64,000 nt of DNA from NCBI GenBank assembly GCA_023935145.1, contig CM043702.1, forward strand, positions 104,855,588 to 104,919,587, written 5' to 3'. This DNA comes from Bretschneidera sinensis. Taxonomy: Eukaryota; Streptophyta; Magnoliopsida; Brassicales; Akaniaceae. Positions 62,680 to 64,000 of the stretch are shown here, in pieces; within the stretch, counting starts at the first letter, position 1, and each line of letters opens with the position of its first letter. The translations under genes were made by a program, and so were the position numbers. Under the pieces are notes generated by a model, which saw only the letters and a list, made by a program, of their open reading frames with translations, made no database searches and was not told where the DNA came from.

Positions 62680-64000
62680 ACCTTAGCAGTTAGATAATTG
62701 ACAATATCAGCATACCTTGGAAGTGTTACCTCTAGTGCGAACAATTGTTCATCAGGGAAGTTTCCATTCAAAGGTAGCTCATTTTTATCATCCTCATAAG
62801 GTAGCCTTGATAAGTGATCTACAACCACATTTTCACTATCCTTCTTGTCTTTGATCTCTAAGTCAAACACTTGCAATAGGAGTACCCATCTAATTAACCT
62901 AGGCTTGACATATTTCTTAGAAAACAGATATCTCAAAGCAGCATGATCAGTAAATACAATAACCTTAGAGCCAATTAGGTATGATCTAAACTTCTCTAAA
63001 GTAAAAATAACAGCTAACAATTTCTTTTCAGTAGTAGAATAGTTAAGCTAAGCATCATTTAAAGTTCTAGAAGCATAGTAAATAGCATGAGGTACCTTAT
63101 TAACTCTTTGGCCTAAGACAGCTCCCAAGGCGAAGTCACTGCTATCGCACATCAACTCGAATGGAAGATTCTAATTTGGTGCCATCATTATTGGGGTGGA
63201 GGTGAGCACATCCTTCAATGTGTTGAAAGCTTTCATACACTTATATGTCCATTCAAACTTGGTATCTTTAGCTAACAATGCACATAGAGGTCTAGAGATC
63301 TTGGGGAAATCCTTGATGAATCATCTATAGAATCCAGCTTGTCCAAGGAAACTTCTGACTCCGTTGACTATTAGAGGAGGAGACAACTTTCAAATGATGT
63401 CTATTTTAGCTTTGTCTACCTCAATACCTTTATTGGAGATGGAATGACCCAACACAATGCCTCGTTGAACCATAAAGTGACATTCCTCCTAATTCAGCAC
63501 TAAGTTGCTCTCTTTACATTTCTTTAGGACACTCTCTAAATGATTTAGACATTCATCGAAATTGGAACCAAAAACACTGAAATCATCTATGAATACCTCA
63601 ATGAATTTCTCCACCATGTCAGAAAATATGCTCATCGTACATCTTTGAAAGGTGGCTGGTGCGTTGCATAAACCGAATGGCATCCTTCGATAAGCAAATG
63701 TACCGAAATGACATGTGAAGGTAGTCTTTTCTTAATCCTCAGGTGCTATGGCAATCTGGTTGTACCCACTATACCCATTCAAGAAGCAATAATAGCTATG
63801 GGAAGCTAATCTCTCTAACATTTGATCAATGAATGGCAAGGGGAAGTGATCCTTTCTGGTCACCTTGTTTAATCTTCAGTAATCAATACATACCCTCCAA
63901 CCAGTTGTTTTTCTTGTAGGTATGAGCTCCTCATCCTCATTCTTCACCACTGTGATCCTACTCTTTTTAGGAACAACTTCGACCGGACTTACCCATTTAC
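62640..64000 (-). pseudogene. rt: RT and RNase H of Ty3 element P, runs off right edge
   Basis: From the right edge: VSPVEVVPKKSRITVVKNED, WRVCIDY, FYCFLNGYSGYNQIA-type segment, then open 63683-63489 with MPFGLCNAPATFQRCTMSIF and the catalytic FIEVFIDDFSVFG. Stop after SNLVLN, then GIVLGHSISNKGIEVDKAKI and VRSFLGQAGFYR. RNase [71 protein letters not shown] (TDH intact), [20 protein letters not shown] (63020-62640). About five stops in all, so it is nearly readable but inactive. The protease and gag would lie to the right. Confidence 0.9.

Larger units (their letters stand above)
56668..64000 (-). mobile_element. Ty3 element P (family F3), 3' part, runs off right edge
   Basis: Minus-strand Athila-type element inserted into N gag. 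From the left: 3' LTR 56668-57941, polypurine tract, long 3' region, envelope-like ORF, putative intron, integrase, RNase H and RT up to the window end. Its LTR and 3' modules are close to B, which makes it a plausible autonomous relative of B. Left target bases ATTTT (56663-56667). Confidence 0.9.

Overview
The window looks like plant nuclear heterochromatin. Nearly every base can be assigned to LTR retrotransposons nested in one another, and I found no host protein gene, rRNA or functional tRNA gene. Two superfamilies are present. (1) Ty3/gypsy elements of the Athila/Tat type: LTRs of about 1.2-1.5 kb, a primer-binding site (PBS) matching the 3' end of plant tRNA-Asp, gag with one CX2CX4HX4C knuckle, a D-L-G protease, RT, RNase H and integrase, and in two copies an envelope-like third ORF. 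(2) Ty1/copia elements with LTRs of about 0.88 kb and an initiator-tRNA-Met PBS. The primer tRNAs, the families and the LTR architecture point to an angiosperm, probably a dicot with a repeat-rich genome; the species cannot be told.

Layout (names are mine). Z, a minus-strand Ty3 element (gag 1-1185, 5' LTR 1256-2697), sits inside A, a minus-strand Ty3 element (2698-6922). A abuts H, a copia integrase scrap (6923-7389). Copia C1 (plus, 7390-18482) is split by B, a complete but RT/integrase-less Ty3 element (9164-16894, TSD GGCTA). Copia D (minus, 18483-25937) is split by solo LTR E (20112-21515). D is fused to C2, the 3' half of another plus-strand copia (25934-29907), whose 3' LTR holds solo LTR G (27690-29166). 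Ty3 element L (minus, in two pieces, 29908-31613 and 46164-52383) is split by J, a Ty3 element with both LTRs (31614-46163, TSD CTCCC). J in turn contains K (34108-38775), which has lost its 3' LTR. L lies in copia M (52384-53485). M is cut by Ty3 element N (plus, from 53486), whose 5' LTR carries solo LTR O (54390-55716, TSD GATTG). N's gag is cut by P, a minus-strand Ty3 element with an envelope-like ORF that runs off the right edge (56668-64000).

How it works together. No element here looks autonomous: all coding regions carry stops, frameshifts or deletions. K gag (517 codons), the K protease/RT stub (562 codons) and the J protease-RT-RNase H frame (761 codons) are still long. B and K kept LTRs, PBS, gag and protease but lost RT to integrase, so they would need polymerase supplied in trans.

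Most interesting signals. (a) In several Ty3 families the LTR U5 carries a tract complementary to the 5'/D-arm part and T-arm of the same tRNA-Asp that primes at the PBS, suggesting an extended primer-template contact. (b) Arrays of CpG-rich palindromic words such as TGCGCTCGATCGCA lie at near-fixed distance upstream of the LTR TATA box in three Ty3 families and recur upstream of the envelope-like ORF. A different word class (GCCGCGGCGCACA) occupies the comparable LTR interval in both copia and Ty3 families. (c) A conserved 119-121-nt intron-like segment lies just upstream of the envelope-like ORF position in B and P. (d) The 3' untranslated regions share a conserved module, hairpins and repeated polypurine tracts. 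(e) D has four PBS-like sites in tandem.
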